Of a stretch of DNA of 64,000 nucleotides, positions 61,423-64,000 are shown piece by piece (positions within the stretch are counted from its first letter, which is position 1; the number at the start of each line of letters is the position of its first letter). This DNA is from Nocardia jiangxiensis NBRC 101359 (lineage in GTDB: Bacteria; Actinomycetota; Actinomycetes; Mycobacteriales; Mycobacteriaceae), in contig NZ_BAGB01000013.1 in NCBI RefSeq assembly GCF_000308615.1, forward strand, positions 186,001-250,000, read 5' to 3'. The notes beneath the pieces were generated by a model that searched no databases, was not told the origin of the DNA, and was given only the letters and a program-made list of their open reading frames with translations. Position numbers and translations under genes: made by a program.

Positions 61423-62232
61423 GTGGCCGAGGAGAACCCGGTGACGGGCGAGCTGCGACTGAGCGCCGGCGAGGTGCTGATGACGGTGAACCCGGCGACG
61501 GGCCGGATGGCCCGGTTCCGCGTGGGTGCGCACGATCTGTTGCGCGTCGGCCCGCGATTCGGCTGCTTCCCGATGGCTCCCTGGTGCGGCCGGATGCGTG
61601 AGGGCGTCCTCGAATTCACCGGGCAGCGGTATCAGCTGCCCCGCAACGCCGAGCCGCACGCCATCCACGGCACGGTGCGGGACCACCCGTGGGAGGTGGT
61701 CCAGCACTCCGACAGCAAACTCGTTCTCGCACAGGATCTTCGTGAGCCCTGGCCGTTCCCCGGCCGGGTGACCCAGTCCTTCGAACTGGGCGCGCAGACA
61801 GCGTTGTTCGGGATGACGGTCGAAGCGGCCGCGGAACCCTTTCCGGCACAGGTGGGCTGGCATCCGTGGTTCGAACGTCGCCTGACCGCCGACGGCGCGC
61901 CCGTCGACATCGACTTCACTCCGGCGTGGCAGGAGGAGCGCGGTGCGGACTACCTCCCGGACGGGAACCGGATCGCACCGAAACCCGCCCCGTGGGACGA
62001 CTGCTTCGGCATGCCCGACGGGGTGTCGGTCACGCTGAACTGGCCCGGTGCACTGGAGTTGACCGTGCGCAGCCCACTGCGATGGGTGGTCGTCTACGAC
62101 GAACCGGCCGACACCGTCTGCGTCGAACCGCAGTCCGGACCGCCGAACGGACTCAACACCGATCCCTCGATCGTCGAGCCCGATGCACCGCTGACCGCCG
62201 AGATGTCCTGGGCCTGGCGGGTTCCGGCCTAG
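61423..62232 (+). CDS. aldose 1-epimerase family protein
   Basis: The 269-residue protein from GTG 61423 has the mutarotase fold. MAPWCGRMREGVLEF opens the substrate groove, NAEPHAIHGTVRDHPWEV provides the catalytic His, FPAQVGWHPWFER the second His, and VCVEPQSGPPNGLN the catalytic Glu. It interconverts sugar anomers and may supply Udh with the right uronate anomer. It lies 86 bases after the lactonase gene and may be in the same transcript. Confidence 0.9.
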   Translation: MAEENPVTGELRLSAGEVLMTVNPATGRMARFRVGAHDLLRVGPRFGCFPMAPWCGRMREGVLEFTGQRYQLPRNAEPHAIHGTVRDHPWEVVQHSDSKLVLAQDLREPWPFPGRVTQSFELGAQTALFGMTVEAAAEPFPAQVGWHPWFERRLTADGAPVDIDFTPAWQEERGADYLPDGNRIAPKPAPWDDCFGMPDGVSVTLNWPGALELTVRSPLRWVVVYDEPADTVCVEPQSGPPNGLNTDPSIVEPDAPLTAEMSWAWRVPA

Positions 62233-62291
62233 GAGTGGCCGGAGAACGGGTCACGTGACGGATCGAAGGATCGGCTGCGGGGTCCGGAGGG

Positions 62292-62468
62292 TCAGTGCAC
62301 CCGAGACGAGTCGGGCACCAGGTGTCCGACTCGGATCAGGGTGCGTACCGCGGCCCGCCGCCGGGGGCATTCGTCGGTTCGGCAGTTCAGATGCATCTGC
62401 ATGATGGAGTGTGCACGTTCGGCGGTGAGCCCGATGGGCTCGACCCAGCAAGTACTGAACCTGTCCAC
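62292..62468 (-). CDS. small cysteine-containing actinobacterial protein
   Basis: The 58-residue frame from GTG 62468 with GGGG upstream starts VDRFSTCWVEPIGLTAERAH, then IMQMHLNCRTDECPRRRAA and VRTLIRVGHLVPDSSRVH. The MQMHLNC...C.RRxAA...L...GHLVPD pattern is one I associate with short conserved proteins of Nocardia and mycobacteria. Three cysteines (residues 7, 29 and 34) could bind metal. It runs convergent with the epimerase gene and divergent from the AraC gene. The function is unknown. Confidence 0.75.
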   Translation of the reverse strand: MDRFSTCWVEPIGLTAERAHSIMQMHLNCRTDECPRRRAAVRTLIRVGHLVPDSSRVH

Positions 62469-62583
62469 GATCCCCTACCCTTCCTCATAGACGTCGGGTA
62501 TGACGCCGCCCTGAAATGAGACTAGAAGCTGTTTTCGGGCCGAAGAATGTGACGATGGGACCTTTTGTTGGTAATTTCGGACG

Positions 62584-63624
62584 GTGGTTCCTATCAGAAG
62601 TCCGTTCGGCGCACTCCCTCGCAGCAGCGCCAGTGTGCGAATGATGATCGCGGTTGGGCGTGCGCACGGACTGGATGATTCAACGCTATTACGGGGCACA
62701 GGAATTACCGGGCAGAATCTGGCTGACGAGTTTGCCCAATTCTGGGCGGATCAGGAATACGACGTCGCGCGCAACCTGCTTCGCGCATTGGGGGACAAGC
62801 CCGGACTGGGCGTGGAAACCGCCCGTCACGCCACGCTCGGCAAGGCCGGGCTGGCGGGCCTTGCGGCACTGGCGAGTGCGACCGTCGGCGCGGTGCTCAA
62901 TGTCGCGATCCGTTACCAGGATCTGGTTCCGGTCGCCGCGCGGTACTCGCTCGACGAGGGTGACGACGAGGTCGTGATCGTCGTCGACGGCCAGGCGGTT
63001 CCGCAGGATGTGCGGGCCTACTTCGTCGAGCGGGACGTCATGCTGGTCTTCATCGCCGGAGAGGTCCTCGGCGTCGACATTCCGGTGCGTGAGATCGGGT
63101 TGCGTGATTCGGCCGAGCGGGTCGCGGAACTGGCCTCGGTGGCCCCGTTCGATCGCTGTCCGGTGCTGTCCGGGCAGGTCCGCAACAGTATCGCCATTCC
63201 GCGGGCATTCCTGCAGCAGCCCATGCCGCAGGCCGATCCGCACACCGCGGCGATGGTGGAGCGGCAACTCGGGGAGGCGTTGCGTCAACTGGTCGGCACC
63301 GGCCGCGGGCTGACCGCGGCGGTGTGCGATCGGCTGCTGCGTGATTCGGGTGTGGTGCCCACGATGGCCGAGGTCGCCGGGGAGCTGCACATCACGGCGC
63401 GCACCCTGCGCCGCCAGCTCGCCGCGGAGGGATCGACATTCCGCGGTCTGCTCAACAATGTGCGTGAGAGTCGAGCTGCGGAGTTGCTGCGTGGCGGGTC
63501 GACCGTCGAGGAGGTCGCCCGGCTGCTCGGTTATGCCGAAACCGCGAACTTCACGCACGCATTCACGCGCTGGCGCGGCATGTCGCCGCGGGCGTTCCGG
63601 CAGTCCCTCACGCGTCGCGCATAA
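62584..63624 (+). CDS. AraC-family transcriptional regulator with N-terminal AraC-type ligand domain
   Basis: The 346-residue protein has an N-terminal domain (20-220) like the arabinose-binding-domain type seen in mycobacterial virulence regulators (GLAGLAALASATVGAVLNVAIRYQDLVP). The C-terminal AraC helix-turn-helix pair (about 250-346) includes VAGELHITARTLRRQLAAEG, VEEVARLLGYAETANFTHAF and RWRGMSPRAFRQSL. No metabolic operon adjoins, so the targets are unknown. An alternative ATG lies at 62641. A hairpin terminator follows. Confidence 0.94.
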   Translation: MVPIRSPFGALPRSSASVRMMIAVGRAHGLDDSTLLRGTGITGQNLADEFAQFWADQEYDVARNLLRALGDKPGLGVETARHATLGKAGLAGLAALASATVGAVLNVAIRYQDLVPVAARYSLDEGDDEVVIVVDGQAVPQDVRAYFVERDVMLVFIAGEVLGVDIPVREIGLRDSAERVAELASVAPFDRCPVLSGQVRNSIAIPRAFLQQPMPQADPHTAAMVERQLGEALRQLVGTGRGLTAAVCDRLLRDSGVVPTMAEVAGELHITARTLRRQLAAEGSTFRGLLNNVRESRAAELLRGGSTVEEVARLLGYAETANFTHAFTRWRGMSPRAFRQSLTRRA

Positions 63625-63652
63625 CGCGATTATTCCCGCGAGATGCATGCTA

Positions 63653-63677
63653 TTCCGGCCGATCCGATCGGCCGGAA
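63653..63677 (+). terminator. hairpin after the AraC-type regulator
   Basis: TTCCGGCCGAT (63653-63663) and ATCGGCCGGAA (63667-63677) form a perfect 11-bp stem with a 3-base loop, 29 bases after the stop codon. Confidence 0.75.
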
Positions 63678-64000
63678 AGTGAGGTCTGGATTAGTCAGAA
63701 ATCGTCATAGTTCACAATTGGCGACGTCGTTGGTGGAACTGTGTCACAGGACCGAGCAATCGGCCGTCGGAATAGTTGAATTACGAGTTATTTCACGGCA
63801 CTCGCCATTTCCGTGACTCACACCCGGAAATCCGCCCGAGAGACTTCTCGCTGCAACCTCGGCGCGGCCCGACCGTCATCTCGGAGACTGTAGCGCCTCG
63901 AGATCTCGCTGCGGACACGAGTCGTGAGACGCCGTACAACAAGATATTTTCCTGGTAAAACATCTGCTAAGCTTCTCGTATGTTCCCGCCACCCCACATG
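63678..64000. other. AT-richer intergenic region, possibly leading into a gene at the right edge
   Basis: No complete gene is seen. The GC content drops here compared with the rest of the window. An ATG at 63980 (MFPPPHM) may be the start of a gene that continues outside, with a TGCTAAGCT -10-like element 12 bases before it; seven codons are too few to judge. Confidence 0.35.

Noticed and set aside
63776..63958. 60-codon frame near the right edge
   Set aside because: Starts at TTG without a ribosome site and its translation resembles no protein; the region is AT-richer non-coding DNA.

Overview
The window is a high-GC actinobacterial chromosome segment. Its gene order and protein families point to Nocardia or a close relative in the Mycobacteriales. 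Two blocks follow the Mycobacterium tuberculosis order: pgi, chorismate mutase, pcrA/uvrD1, an M23 peptidase, sucC, sucD, a DUF5336 protein, a DUF6350 protein, purN and purH; and later mprA, mprB, pepD, moaB2, mscL, an FmdB/Ruc-type protein, 5-formyl-THF cyclo-ligase, galU, moeA/glp, rimJ and glpR. Two MspA-type porins also place it among mycolic-acid bacteria. The species is inferred, not shown.

Layout. 1-5.3 kb holds acyl-CoA and lipid genes (condensation-like acyltransferase fragment, crotonase, TetR regulator with a palindromic operator, AidB-like acyl-CoA dehydrogenase, SRPBCC-epimerase fusion). 5.4-22.2 kb is the first housekeeping block. 22.8-26.4 kb is a zinc-starvation island: zinc-independent S18, S14, L33 and L28 on one strand and an Mrf-like COG0523 protein, L31 and L32 on the other, flanking two Zur boxes. 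26.7-34 kb has a coiled-coil protein, a secreted protein, an MHYT-like membrane protein and a four-gene conservon. 34.4-49 kb is the second block: MprAB and PepD envelope stress signalling, porins, mscL, galU and the Glp/GlpR division pair. 49-62.3 kb holds DoxX, a CHRD lipoprotein and a complete oxidative uronate/aldarate pathway (Udh, lactonase, glucarate and galactarate dehydratases, KdgD, KGSADH, a sugar transporter, LysR and IclR regulators, an epimerase). 62.3-64 kb has a small cysteine protein and an AraC-type regulator.

How the genes connect. The uronate pathway would turn glucuronate or galacturonate into 2-oxoglutarate, which feeds the TCA cycle step that contains SucCD. MprAB has matching direct-repeat boxes upstream of mprA and of pepD. 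Crp/GlxR-like palindromes lie upstream of sucC and of the porins, and one sits in a gene-free convergent gap.

Most unusual signal. A palindromic element of about 90-127 bp occurs at four places (17.68, 22.36, 23.86 and 43.41 kb). Its stems carry compensatory base changes while the apical region stays constant. One copy lies in frame inside the gene for ribosomal protein S14, adding about 40 residues without breaking the frame. This resembles the way Rickettsia palindromic elements enter genes. I know of no description of it in this lineage, but I could not search.
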